Assembly (NCBI GenBank): GCA_020091685.1
Contig: CM034610.1
Coordinates: 14,574,724-14,638,723, forward strand
Reading direction: 5' to 3'
Source of the DNA: Lutjanus erythropterus
Taxonomy: Eukaryota > Chordata > Actinopteri > Lutjaniformes > Lutjanidae
Length of the DNA: 64,000 nt
Position numbers and translations under genes: made by a program. The notes under the pieces were generated by a model. The model did no database searches and was not told the origin of the DNA. It saw nothing but the letters and a program-made list of their open reading frames with translations. Below, one piece after another: positions 1 to 25,882 of the stretch (the stretch's first letter is position 1; each line of letters starts with the position of its first letter).

Positions 1-14126
<14,126 letters not shown>

Positions 14127-15385
14127 GGCGAGTGCCGGAAAAGAAAGACGAAACGAATTAAAACAAGAGGATTTTAAAAAATGAAAACAAAAAAAACGGA
14201 AAGAGATGGATCCTACTGTACAGCCCCCCGACCCGTCTTCAAATCTCTAAGATCTGAGGATGAATTTTTAAAGGCCCTTTGACGAACACGAAGGGGTCTG
14301 TTCATGTGACCTCGGACACTGGCCTCTTGTTCTTTTTCTTGTTGTTGATCAATGACTAAAGAAATGTCTTACTTTGTGAGAAGAAGGACGGGACCCCACC
14401 GGATCAGGGGGTCAAGAGGGAATTGACCGTTTGGTTGAAAAGGGAGCGACGGATGAGGTGGAAGGACAAAAAGAGGAGGAGCTGTAAACGCCAAGTCAAC
14501 AGAGGAGGAGGAGCCACTGACATCTTGTTAACTGTGTGTCATAAAGACAATAGTTCAAAGAGAAACTATTACCACTTAGTTTTTACATAAATTATTTTTT
14601 TGAAGACTAACATCAGCTGTTGGCTTTTGAAAAGAGTGGAAGAGGGTGAGAATGCTTTTTAAAAAAACTGCGTGTAGAGTGTGCCGTGAGCAGTGTGAAC
14701 ATGGACTCGTCCACGGTTAGAAACATGAAATGTGATAATAAACGCTCTCTCTCATCCTGTGCTATGTGAAGGGCAGCACCAGTCCGCTGTGTGATAATAT
14801 ATAAACACATTTTTATTATTTATATGAGGAGGTTTTTAACTTAAACTCTCACAAGCGCTGGGTGGCTGCCCTAACATTTTAACTACGTTTTTATTTCCCA
14901 CAGGTTCAGTATACAATCGTTAAAAAACCCACATATCCAAGCCGTCTTCCCCTCTATACAAAAGAACAGACGTCGAGACAGAAATATTGGGTGTAACACG
15001 GTGGGTGTAAAATAACAAAAAAATAAAAAATAAAGGAAGAAAAAAAAAGAAGAGAACGGGAAAATCTATTTGAAACTTAACATTGTTGTGCTTCAGTTCA
15101 ATCATCAGTCATGCAGGTGCAAAGAAAAAGAAGTAAACTATCCGTTTCCCATGTGGGAAGAAGGAGTATAAATAAGTAATATTTAAAGAGGAAATAGTCA
15201 TTTCATTTTTATCATTTTGATGTTTGTGCATACTATGACTTATTTTGAAAACAATCTAATTTTCCATAAAAAAAGGAAAAAAAAGGTGTGTAAATATTGT
15301 ACAGTTCTTGATGAAATTCTTTGTCCTTCTGTACATTAACTCTCCTGTATTTGAGAAACAAATAAAATCTGCAAAGAACAAATGG
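14127..15385 (+). other. prr12 3' UTR
   Basis: Sequence after the stop codon, A-rich and non-coding. It ends shortly after the canonical AATAAA at 15361-15366, the most likely polyadenylation signal, about 1.24 kb past the stop. Confidence 0.75.
15361..15366 (+). terminator. prr12: prr12 polyadenylation signal
   Basis: AATAAA in the context ACAAATAAAATCTGC, followed within 30 bp by a GTGTTT-rich stretch that fits a downstream element. No other AATAAA with such a downstream element was noticed between the stop codon and irf3. Confidence 0.7.
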
Positions 15386-16540
15386 TGTTTCATTTCCCCA
15401 CAGGGTGTGTTTTACTTGACATCCATCCTTGTGAGGACATTTTGACTTTCTAGACCTTAAGAGGGAAGATATTTTGGCTGGTCCTCATTTATTCCAGATG
15501 CTTTTAGTCCCACAAAAATGTGTTTCATTTGTTGATTCATGACAAGGGTGTTTGACACGTGAAGGCTGTTTTCACATTTATCTGCTGAAGGAGTGAAGTT
15601 TTTCTCTGGTCATCTTAAATCTCAGCTGCTTCCAGTAATTAAGTGTTTGAATAAATATATGTTCAAACTCACAGATAGTAGATTTATCACTGAGGTAGGA
15701 AGGGCAGACGAGCTCTTAAGAATTTCAAACTACCTAACTTCTTTTAACGTGTCCTGTGGGGACCTCTGATTTCAGTGGAGAAGAGTAATAAAGTACAGTA
15801 CATTTACTCAAGTACTGTACTTAACTGAACAAATCTGAGCTCATCTTATTTTACATACAGTGTTCAGATGCAAACATCGGTGAAGACTGACAAGCTGAGC
15901 TCATTTAACAAACCAACATGCTGGTAAAACATAAATATGCCTATATTACTTTATAAATTAAGATTCTTATACAAAACACATGAAAAGCTTAAATTAACTA
16001 CCCAACAGTTTACACAGCTGAGATAATTAGTCAATTAAGTAAATAACTGATTGAGGGGAAATAATTGGCAACTATGTTGATAATTGGTTTTTAAATGTTA
16101 GGACTAGCTGCTTTTCCTTTAAATTAATTGAATGATTTCATTTTTTTAAAATCATTTTGAGATTCAGAGTGTTGGTTGGACACAATTGTTTAATTGTGAA
16201 AGCATTTCTCTCTATATTCACAATTTTTACAAACCAGACAATCAATTGATTAATCTAAAAAATAATCGGCAATGAAAATGAACAGTAGTGGCTGTCAAAT
16301 CCTGTTTTTATTAATGCACAGGTAATAACAGTCTAATGATATATAATAGAATAATGATAGTATAATAGTATACACAATCACAAGACATTTTTCTGCAGAG
16401 TAATAATTCGAGTACATTTTCCTGATTATACTTACATACGTTTACTTATGCGAGACCTTTACTTGTAATAGAGTATTTTTACGGTATGATGCAAACTGAT
16501 CAGGGATTGCACTGTCACTGAGAGTCCTCACAGGTATAGA
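15386..16540. other. Intergenic spacer prr12-irf3
   Basis: No gene is seen. A degraded reverse copy of family A (AATCAATTGATTAATCTAAA block) lies about 16020-16290. Both flanking genes run rightward, so the spacer holds the end of prr12 and the distal promoter of irf3. Confidence 0.6.
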
Positions 16541-16542
16541 AA

Positions 16543-16550
16543 TATAAAGG
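16543..16550 (+). promoter_or_regulatory. irf3: TATA-like box upstream of irf3
   Basis: TATAAAGG lies 60-90 bp upstream of the CRE and ISRE, just before a short GT run. If it is used, transcription would begin near 16575 and place those elements in the 5' UTR. A downstream TATA-less start is equally possible. Confidence 0.35.
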
Positions 16551-16605
16551 TGTGTGTGTGTGTGTGTTTGACCCCACCTAGCGGCCCGGCTGGTATGTGA
16601 AACTC

Positions 16606-16613
16606 TGACGTCA
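16606..16613 (+). promoter_or_regulatory. irf3: Perfect palindromic CRE (TGACGTCA) near irf3 exon 1
   Basis: The octamer TGACGTCA is the full CREB/ATF consensus. It sits 6 bp upstream of the ISRE at 16619 and about 255 bp before the donor of the non-coding first exon. CRE-type sites next to IRF sites are known from antiviral enhancers bound by ATF2/c-Jun. Function here is inferred from sequence only. Confidence 0.6.
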
Positions 16614-16618
16614 CATCT

Positions 16619-16635
16619 GGAAAACGAAACTGAAG
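16619..16635 (+). promoter_or_regulatory. irf3: ISRE upstream of or within irf3 first exon
   Basis: GGAAAACGAAACTGAAG contains the GAAANNGAAACT core recognised by ISGF3 and IRFs, and it closely resembles the strong ISREs of interferon-stimulated genes. It lies 252 bp upstream of the non-coding exon's splice donor. This supports interferon inducibility of the fish gene, unlike the mostly constitutive mammalian IRF3. Confidence 0.7.
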
Positions 16636-16871
16636 TCGGAGTTTCCCGAGAAAACCATGAAGCCCCCTGCAGCCGCTGGAGAGTCAGAGAGCAGCCGACT
16701 GTCGACGGCATTTAAACATCTGGGAGTGAACGAGTGAATCTCTTCCATAGCTTCGGTTTCACAGAGCCGCCATCCTGCACCGTGTTTCTGACTTTTAATC
16801 CTTGAAACGACTGCACTTGAACGCAACACTCACCTCCGCCGACTGAGACGTCGTCATTCACTAACTTGCAG

Positions 16872-18058
16872 GTAGGAGAGTTTTATTTTAAAGCGGTCAG
16901 TGTTGCCTCTCGTCTTTATAGAGGTAGGTTGTGAAACCGTGCGAACTAATGTGTCCTCAGCAGTTATTTGTCCAGCTCTTCTGTTACACATATTCACACC
17001 CAGACACGGGAATATTTCATAATACTACATCTGTAGACCGAGGGGCAAAGTACAGGCTGACTATATATCGACTACTCAATATAATTTATGATATTACTAT
17101 TACACTGTACTACTTACTCCATTCAAGTGGTATTTTAGTCCTTCTTTAATGCAACAATACAAATCAACGATAAGTCCAAATATTAAATTAATGTTAATAT
17201 CTGGCACTTTGCAAGCAGGTATTCTTCAGAATGAACACTTTAACTTTTCATGCTTTAATGCATGTTACTGTAATAATTCACTGATTATTTAATTATAATA
17301 GTGACGTTTTTTTCTTCTTCTTATATTAGAGTATTGATGGCTGAAGCAGACCTGGCCCCGTATTCTCCTGCTTCCTCTTTCCTGCAGTCCAGAAGCTGCA
17401 AATATAAGCAGATTTTTCCAGCTTCCTCATAGCCCTGCAGAAACCAAGATGCTGATGCCCAGATACATTATATTGTTTATTTATTTATTTATTTATTTTT
17501 TATCAAACCTTTAGTGGGAGAATACAGAAAAAGTCATAGTAATCCCCCATTCTAATAAGTTGTACATACATTGTGATGTTTTAGAGATAGAATAACTTTT
17601 CTCCACTCAAATGAACAGTTCATTAAAACATTCAGTCTAGCTGCTTCTTGTGTCATTGCTCCCTTTCACTTATGTACTACTAATAATATTTGTTCATTAC
17701 ATTTTTTCTGCTGGAAAATAGAGCCCCCTGCAGGTGATTTTTTTAAGGTGGACATGAAAATCCTAATAATCAATATAAACTTTTAAACACATATGAATAA
17801 TTATGGTGATTAAACTTTCAGCCTGGCTCAACTGAAGCATGTGAATATTTGTTGCTTCAGTATTTTGCAGTCCTACAGCTTTTCTCTGATTCTTTTTGTT
17901 GCGCTCAGTGCAAGGTATGCTGGGTAGTGATAGCTGAGAATTGATAAGATTTTCATGCTACAGTTAAGTGAAAAGGCTCAGAGCCCTGACATGCAGCATA
18001 TGACTTCAAACTGATGCCTTGACACTGTTGACGTGACGTTTTCTTCTTGCTCCTGCAG
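16872..18058 (+). other. irf3 intron 1 (within 5' UTR)
   Basis: Bounded by GTAGGA and TCCTGCAG. It contains a (TTTA)n run at 17476-17500. A short additional non-coding exon after the TTAGAG at about 17329 cannot be excluded. I see no coding sequence. Confidence 0.55.
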
Positions 18059-18060
18059 AA

Positions 18061-21000
18061 ATGTCTCATTCTAAACCTCTGCTCATCCCGTGGCTGCGGG
18101 CCCGCATTGACAGCCAAAAGTATCCTGGTGTTGAGTGGACAAACCCGGAGCGAACGCAGTTCTCCATCCCATGGAAACATGGTTTAAGAACAGACTCCAC
18201 CGACACTGACATTCTCATCTTTAAGGTAACTGACATACATAAATAAAACAAGGCAGTAAGGTAGAAAGTAGTCACGTATATGAATTTGACATAAATTATT
18301 GTTTAAAAAAAAATCTGATTGTGATTATTCTATATATTATTATACTAATATTCTGATTTGTGATATTAGAGAGAATAATTGTTTTTACATCATTATTCCC
18401 ATTTAATTGAAAAACATTAAAATGATTATGGTGTGTTTTTTACAGGGATATGTAGAATAAGATATGTTGGTCAGGACATTTCTGCAGCACCACTATATTT
18501 CATTTAAAATGGTATTTTGAAAAACATTTCACCATTAACAAATATTGTCCTGCAATTTGAAAACTGTATCACTAATGCAACAAATATTTAAAAAATAATT
18601 ATTTTGGGGTGCACGTTTTGCTGTTTGCTGTCAGTATTTTTTATTTGTTAAAAAATGTGCCTCCTGCAATCTTAAAATTGCAGCAGGCCACAGATCACAA
18701 ACATGACCATAGGCGATTTCGATAAAATTTCGATCAGTTGTTCGGCTCCTCTGGTCCGAGGTGTAATGATTACTTCCTCCCTGCAGGCCTGGGCGGAGGT
18801 GAGCGGCAATGGCCGTGCTCAGGGAGACGCCTCGGTCTGGAAGAGGAACTTCCGCAGCGCCCTTCGAGCCAAAGGCTTCAAACTGGTCTCTGACAACAAG
18901 AATGACGATGCTCATCCCCATAAAGTGTTTCACTGGCCGAATGAGTCGGCATCAGGAGGTGAGGATTCACTGGGCGTCTGTAGACAATCACCGCTTGGTC
19001 CTTTATTGTAGTGGATACCAGGCAAGTTAAAAAAAGGACTGTTTCCTCTGATGAACTGCACAAAAACATTGACTACACCTTTTTTTTTACAGCAGCCATA
19101 TTGATATGAAACAGAAGGGTGAACACAGGTGTTAGCAATGATACTAATTAAGGTCCTGTTGCATTTAATGTAGCAGAGTTTGACCTGAATGGAGCAGAAG
19201 GTTAATTAGTATTATTGGTGACACCTGTGTTTACCCTCCTATTTCCTATCAATATGGCTGCTGTGAAACATGTGTATCCAACATGTGTTGACTGACACCT
19301 AGCCTTAAAAATGCATAAAATAATACAACACAGGTTGTTCTCCTGCTTCTCTCGCAAAATCCAATCACTCATTCCATTTCTCTCTCTCAGCTTTATTCAT
19401 GCAAAATTATTCAGCTTGTGTATTTTAACTGTAATCCCAGGAAGGAGGGAGGCATCAGTTGGGTCTCCATATCACTGTCATACTGATGTGGATCGCAAAT
19501 GAGATAAATACAAAAAACAGGTAATGCAGTAAATGCACCACAGATGCTGCTCATTTATGCTCTCATGTGGGTGATAAAGCACCTCTCTATCAGTGCGGTC
19601 ACATACAGTACAGTATGTATCTGATCACCTCCACATTATGATCCATCTCGCATAGATTTATCTCTGGATTTATCTCTCTGTGGTTGAGATTTGTCGAGGC
19701 AATATGCAAATGCAGAGCTTGCAACTCAATATCATTTGTAAAGGGGATTATAAGATTAAAGAGGTGTTTCTGAGGAGAATAAATGATTAAAAAAGATATG
19801 CTAACACTTTATTCGAAGGGGTATGCATAAGACTGTCATAACCATGTCATGTCACCTGTCATGAAAATGCAGGAGTCTTTAGGAATGTTTAAGACTATTG
19901 TCGTTAAGTGTCTTTTGGTCAGTTAAGTCATTTTAATGCAAAGATGACGCTTGTTTGAGAAGTTTTTCTTATGGCGAATTGACATTAATCAAGCCAATAA
20001 TGTCTTTACTATGAAAATATGACATTAACCAAGACAAAATGTCTGTTATGACAACTTGACGTTGACCAAAAAAATATCTTTGTTGTGAAAACTTGACATT
20101 AATCAATACAAAATATCTTTGTTATAACAACTGGTCATCATGAGACCACTATAAGGGTGTTATTTCCTTGACCTCAAGTCAAGTGGTACATTTTGGATTT
20201 GTCATAAAGATGTCATTAAGTTTTATTACACTGTCCAGAGCTTCTGTAACGGTGTCATGAATAATTGCTTTGACCTCAAGTAAAGTGGCACTGTTTGGAT
20301 TGGTCATAAAGATGTCATTAAATGTTATAAGGCCACTTGGACAGCGGAGTACAGTTCCCACATGATTTACAGAGTTGACTGGATGACACTTAATTACAAC
20401 AGTCACAAACATTCATGAAGCCTCCTTCATATGCACACCCCTTCAAATAAGGTGTTATCAAAGATAGTAAGCAGCAGATGTTAACTGAGCTCTTTTGTTT
20501 TCACTCTCAAAGGGAATTCTTCTGCTGGATCCCAGGACCAGGACAGTCCGGATTTCTTTGAGGATCTTGGCCTCCCTACACAAGAAGTAAGAGGAACACA
20601 AAAGTGAAAAATAAATGCAGTGTGATCATATACAACAATTGCATATGAACTCATTCAGATGTGTTTCATGATATCTTAGACCCAGGGTGCAGGGTGCCCC
20701 TATCTTCCAGAAGAATCTGTGTTTTCAGGTATCTTTTTTTTTTTTTTATCTATATATCATCTTTTGGAATGAATTTTGTATCTCATAAGGCAAATTTATC
20801 AAATCATAAATTTGATAGTGAGGAATGTGGAATCACTTGTGATCAATATTTGCCAGGAGATGACATTGCCTGCCAGGATATCCTCCAGAAGTGTCTGAAA
20901 GAACTGAACATTGGCCCTGAAACAGGTCTGCTCTGCTCACGATTCCCTCCTCACTGCTGCAGCACGAGCAGAAAACGAGAGTATTCAAGGTACTTTTCCT

Positions 21001-23906
21001 AGAAAATAGTTTTTCAGTTTCTCCAACTTTTCCACAGAGGGCACTGCAGGCTTTGAGCCTCCTCCCGAGCAACAGCAGCTCCAAAGCCCAGTTGTGATTG
21101 GTGAATGTGCGTTGCCTGGGCAACAGCAGTATCCAGTGACGTTTGAGGGTGCAGTCTGTGAAGTTGGGTTGCCTGAGCAACCGGCACATCCAATGGAGGG
21201 AGCCGTGGGAGGGGCCTATGATGAGCAGCTGGCAGAGCAGTTCATACACAACGTGAACAAGGCCAGAGATGGAGATAATTTCAGTGAGTTGATGGATGTT
21301 GCTGTGAAAATTAAATGGAGAATTCACACTGACACGCAAAAATTACATCCCTCACAAAATGTTGAAATGGAAGATCTTTCATAAAACAATGTGGCCTGTT
21401 AATATGAATAATATCAGTGACTTGAATAAGCTATTTTAAAGAGGAATACAGTTAAGAGTGGAGTTCTTACACTTCTCCTCTTTCTGAATCTTAAGAGACT
21501 CAGTTCAGGATATTGGTGTACTACAGAGGAGTGCAGGTGTTGGAGCAGCTGGTGGAGAATGAAGCTGGAATCCGCTTAGTCTACAGGTAAATTAAGCTTT
21601 TATCGAAGGAAACATATCTTAGAAATGTTCAAAATCTGTTAGATATTTGAAATTATGTGTTTTCCAAGTATTCTGTTTGTGATTCTGAGACAGTTTATTC
21701 TGGACATGTCAACAAACATGCAAACGTTTTGGCAGACATCCTGGTGGCCTTCATCTGTGTGTGCCACTTTTTTTTACCTCTGGATATTCAACACTTGAAA
21801 TGTTTAACTTTAATTGATATTTTTAGTGATTAGAACTAACTATAAATAACACAAATAGAACAACTTGAATTAAGAAGAAATATCTGCATTATATGCTATA
21901 AAATTAAGGATAACATATATGACAATAGTAACGTAGACCAATATAACTGTGCCTGGCCAATTTTGGGTCGATAATATCGGTGAAACGATATATCTCTCTT
22001 GCTCAGTTAATACTGCTGTCATGTCTTCACGATAAGTGTGTAAGTAGAGTCAGGGGACGATTAGGTTAACTCAGTTTAGCTTAGCATAAAGATTGGATAC
22101 AGGTGGAAACAGCTAGCATGACTCTGTCCAAAGGCAACAGAATCTACCTACCTACCTGTCTACCTTTGATCAATGCAGAAAAGACCATCAGCACTGAAGC
22201 TAAGCTATGTACTGCTGTGGACAGGCTCAGCAGCAAAACATGTTTTAGTTACTTATAAACGTCCACCAAAAAAAACGTCAATATCAGTTTAAGTTTACAA
22301 TATATTAGAACTATATTAGAATATTAGAATATTTCCACAACTTTACTTCACTGTCAGACCAAAGTCAATAAGTAACAGAACACAGAGTTGCCTCTAGTCA
22401 TTAGTTTGTATTGTTATTATAAATGCAATGAACTAATATTACATATCCAATGTTAGAAAAAGGTTACTTCAGAATCACCTAAGGCACACAATAACACAAA
22501 CAAACTAACAGATAAAAGCAGCAGTCTGTGTTCTGAAAGGTTATTCACCCATGAAGTTTGGTTTGTTTGGAGAGAGCATTATTTGTTTCATATAACAGCT
22601 GTTTCCTGTCAAAAAAGGCTGTTGACGTCAAAAAGTGGTGAAAATATTCTAAATATAGCAACACTTTAGGTAGCTAAAATACCTTTGGTTGCTGACTTTG
22701 TCCACAGCAGTACCGATAAGTACCTCCTCCAACCCCACTTAAAATAATTATAACTATCCGTTTAATGCTGTCTGGGATTTTTCGTGTGACCTGCTATTCA
22801 ACTTAAAATCTAATGTGTAAATGTTGTTTTCACATCAGCCCTGGTCTCAGCAGGACATTTGATCCTGAGACTGGCCTCACTCTGGTCTCTCTGCCAAGTC
22901 CTGGAAACATGCTGGATAAAAACCAGGCGCATCTGACCCAACGCATTCTGGACAAGCTGGGCAACGGTTTGGACTTGGGGGTGTCAGGCCACGTGGTCTA
23001 TGGCCAGCGACGGGGTGAGATCAAAGCTTTTTGGAGCTTCTCCAAGTTTGACAGGACCAGACAGCCCAGAGAGATACCTAAACTGCAGCCTGAACCGCTG
23101 TACATGTTCAAGGAGTTCATACGAGGTGGGCGAAAGGAATAATTATGCAGTTTTTTTTTTTATGCTGCATCTTGTTGACTTGATGTCGTGATTGATTATC
23201 TTTTCCCTCCAGGAATATTGGACTTCATTGAGGGTCGAGACTGCCCTCCCTGCTCCCTGTTCCTCTGCCTTGGGGAGAAGTGGCCTGACCCAGACAACAG
23301 GCCTTGGGAGAAGAAACTCATCACAGTGGAGGTGAGAAAACCTGTGAATTATTGATACACACAAACAGTAAAGCAGTATTTCAGTTTTTTTTCATGCTGC
23401 ACATGCCTCCATCAAATTTCATGAGTGATCAAACCGCTGAAATTGCCCACTCAAAGGAGCCGTAGTCAGCAGCACTTTTCAAGAGGCAATTTTGTCTCAG
23501 TATTGATTAATAGCACTGAGGGAACAAAGCCTGAATACCGCCGGTGACAGCTGATCCCTCCGGTGTAAAAGGTTTTTCTGCCCCCGAGCCTCTGCAGAGG
23601 AGTCACACGCTGAGAAATCAAAAGCTTACACTTCTCAAACTTTAAAGAAAAACCAGCCTGATGTGTCTCGTTGCTCCAGCTTTCTCAAATTTCATGGCTT
23701 AAGTGTTGCCATCTTGCTCTTGTCACTCTTGTCATTGCAGCTGACTGCTGCTTCCTGTGTGTGTGTGTATGTGTGTGTGTTTTCTGTCTCAGGTGGTCCT
23801 GACTTCAATGGAGTTACTGAAGAACATGGCTGTCGTAGGTGGCGCCTCCTCCCTGCAGTCTGTGGAGCTGCAGATGTCGCTGGAAGAGATGATGGAGCTG
23901 TGCTGA
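18061..23906 (+). CDS. irf3: Interferon regulatory factor 3
   Basis: Transcription factor activated downstream of RIG-I-like receptors, TLR3/TRIF and STING. It dimerises after TBK1 phosphorylation and induces type I interferon. Coding exons: 18061-18225, 18787-18958, 20513-20586, 20680-20728, 20857-20925, 21038-21283, 21496-21586, 22839-23125, 23213-23331, 23793-23906; 461 residues. A 5' UTR exon ends at 16871 (donor GTAGGA) and is joined at 18059, two bases before the ATG. The DNA-binding domain (about 1-110) has the five-tryptophan signature W11, W26, W38, W57, W73 and the recognition-helix region KRNFRSALRAKGF. Residues about 113-255 are a Pro/Gln/Glu-rich linker. The IRF-association domain starts near 257 (FRILVYYRGVQVLEQL) and runs to about 425. 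The tail has GGASSL (441-445) and ELQMS (449-453). Placing next to prr12 supports irf3 over irf7. The small exons at 20680 and 20857 are the least certain. Confidence 0.95.
18440..18740 (-). repeat. Fragment of dispersed repeat family D in irf3 intron
   Basis: Reverse-orientation match to the repeat at 34430-34790 (shared blocks around CTCCTGCAATCTTAAAATTG and TTTCTGCAGCACCA). It is immediately upstream of the irf3 second coding exon. Confidence 0.5.
19088..19266. repeat. Hairpin MITE in irf3 intron
   Basis: The left arm (TTACAGCAGCCATATTGATA, then GTGAACACAGGTGTTAGCAA, then ACTAATTAA) is mirrored by the right arm (TTAATTAGTATTATTGGTGA, then CACCTGTGTTTACCCTCC, then TATCAATATGGCTGCTGTGA). 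The arms are about 65 bp with few mismatches and the loop is about 50 bp. A transcript would fold into a long hairpin. No coding capacity. Confidence 0.85.
19802..20458. repeat. TIR element with internal tandem subrepeats in irf3 intron
   Basis: The left end AACACTTTATTCGAAGGGGT pairs with the right end ACCCCTTCAAATAAGGTGTT (17 of 20 complementary). The interior has at least four copies of a roughly 55-bp unit with TTGACATTAATCAA and AAAATGTCTTTGTTATGA-like blocks (about 19975-20135), then two copies of a CATAAAGATGTCATTAA unit (20203-20325). This is a non-autonomous DNA transposon of a type common in fish. Confidence 0.8.
22062..22765. repeat. Compound repeat in irf3 intron: AGCTTAGC-type unit then family B copy
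   Basis: 22062-22165 carries TTAACTCAGTTTAGCTTAGC, then GGAAACAGCTAGCATGACTC, the unit repeated near 61.6 kb and 62.9-63.5 kb. 22205-22765 is a family B MITE copy that lacks its left terminus and ends ATAACTATCCGTTTAA. Confidence 0.7.
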
Positions 23907-23959
23907 CACACTTTGCTGTGCCTGAAGAGAGTCGTTGTTTACCTTTTTTATGTAATTCT

Positions 23960-24675
23960 TAAAGGGACAGTTCACCTCAAAATCAAAAACATATATCACA
24001 TTTTTCCTCTTGCCTGTAGTGCTGTTTTTCAATTCTAGATCAGTGGTTCCCTGCCTTTTTCCTGAAGGAACCCTTTTCTATCATTGAGTAAACTGACAAA
24101 CCCAGACATACTTATGGATATTTCATATAATATTTGACGCATAACAACAACAGCAGCATAAAACAAGTTATAAACTTTACAATTAACCCAAATAATGAAC
24201 ATAACTGCTGGATGTTTGTGTAAAATGAGCGACTTCAATGAATTTTGAGTAAATTAATTCATGTGAATATTGCATCAGACATGAGTTTTCCTGATATTTT
24301 AATCATTTTTATACAATTCTGTCTGTATTGTTTTTTTTTTTATTATTTTAACAACCATACATATTGTCTACATCTTAAATAGTAATCTAAATTTTAAAAA
24401 TAACCATCTCAATTAGTCGGAACCAGTGATCTGGATTGTTTTTGTGCGAGTTGCCGAGTTTTGGAGAAATCGGTCAAAGAGATGTCGGCCTTCCCTCTAA
24501 TATAATGAAACTAGATGGTTCTTGTCTTGTGGTGCTCAAAGCACCAACAGATACATTCGAAAATCTCAACAGCAATCTCTCTTTACAGAAATCATGATCC
24601 ATTTACTCAAGATAATCCACAGACCTTCTACTGTAGAAAAAAATATATGTATTTTTGGGGTGAACTGTCCCTTTA
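23960..24675. repeat. TIR element in the irf3 3' UTR, with a nested insertion
   Basis: The left terminus TAAAGGGACAGTTCACCTC and the right terminus GGGGTGAACTGTCCCTTTAA are inverted complements. About 24045-24420 (starting CAGTGGTTCCCTGCC) looks like a second repeat inserted inside. The element begins 54 bp after the irf3 stop codon, so it is probably transcribed as 3' UTR. Confidence 0.8.
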
Positions 24676-24855
24676 ACCTTGACAAAAGCATCTCAGAGAT
24701 AATCATGTTTACATGTTTTCAAAACATATTTCATTCTACACCAAATAGAATAGATCAGGTACAGTAATAATAATGTATTAATAATTGCTCTGCTGTTTGA
24801 TTTGCCGGACAAAGCAAATATATTTAAGGTGCATTTTGTACCACTTTTAACTATA

Positions 24856-24861
24856 AATAAA
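24856..24861 (+). terminator. irf3: Candidate irf3 polyadenylation signal
   Basis: AATAAA in CTATAAATAAAGC, about 950 bp after the stop. A second AATAAA at 24987-24992 is an equally good alternative. I cannot choose between them without transcript data. Confidence 0.4.
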
Positions 24862-24992
24862 GCAAAACAGCAGATTTCCCTTTACGGCTGACTTGATGGT
24901 ACACAGTGTTAATGTGCAGCACCATCCAGAGGCTGTCAGTCATTTTCATTTGTTTTTAATATTCCAGTAATAGTGGTAATGAATTGAATAAA

Positions 24993-25584
24993 CCTCCACA
25001 TGGAGCAACATTTATAATCAGATAAAGTTTTACTCTTACTTTCATAAAGACCCTCTCATCAAAACTGACATACTGTCTATACAGTGAGATACACTGTATT
25101 AAAACCTAAAACCTCAAACATAACAGTAAAGCCTTGAATTCAACTGTTCAATCCAGGGTTCCTAATCTTTTCTAGAGATTGTTTTCCAGGACATTTTCAG
25201 TTATGATTTTTTTTATGTTCCTCTCTGTGCCAGTCTGATTTCAAAGCCATACAGTCAATGTTTATAACTTCTATATCTATAACACATGGGAACCCTATTG
25301 GTCATTTAATGGTGCAGATGTGATCGGAGCATCTGGAATCAGTCTAGATGTTTTCGTTCACACATCAGGAGACCGTTTTAGCACAATATGTCGACTATAC
25401 ACCTGAGCACAATTTGACCTTATGTGTGGCAACACACCAGAGGCTGTATAGAAAAAAGTAAATATGCTCTGCAGATGTTTATTTAATTTTCTTCTGTTTA
25501 GGGGTCATGGTTAGTTTATTCTGAATTTACTCTGAAGCAACTGAAATACACACAGTATCAGAACAAGCAATTCAATTTCAAGAC
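24993..25584. other. Convergent intergenic gap irf3 / Ric8-like gene
   Basis: The two genes end tail-to-tail. Between the last irf3 AATAAA and the reverse-strand AATAAA at 25585-25590 I see no coding sequence and no clear repeat. Confidence 0.5.
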
Positions 25585-25590
25585 TTTATT
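25585..25590 (-). terminator. Candidate polyadenylation signal of the Ric8-like gene
   Basis: TTTATT on the plus strand reads AATAAA on the minus strand, 293 bp past the stop codon at 25883-25885. Confidence 0.5.
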
Positions 25591-25882
25591 AAAATTTAGG
25601 AGGATATTATCATGTTATTACAATGAAATCAGTTCTTTCTTAGGATCTACTATCAATTCAGAAGTTCATTCTTAATTCAAACCAATGTGAACTCATTGCT
25701 GCTCTACATTTACTAGTCTTACAGTGTTTTATATCTTTTCTCGAGTTAATTCAGTTTCAGATTGGCTGGCTGGTTGGGTCTGGAAGAGAACTACATCACT
25801 TTTGTCGTAATCATGCACTGTCAAATTTTAGAAATGGGATATTTACAAAATCGATGAGTTGAATGAATGGATTTGACATGTT

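Noticed and set aside
22813-23142. Separate 109-residue gene
   Set aside because: It is irf3 exon 9 read through its splice sites. The flanking acceptor and donor phases match the neighbouring irf3 exons.
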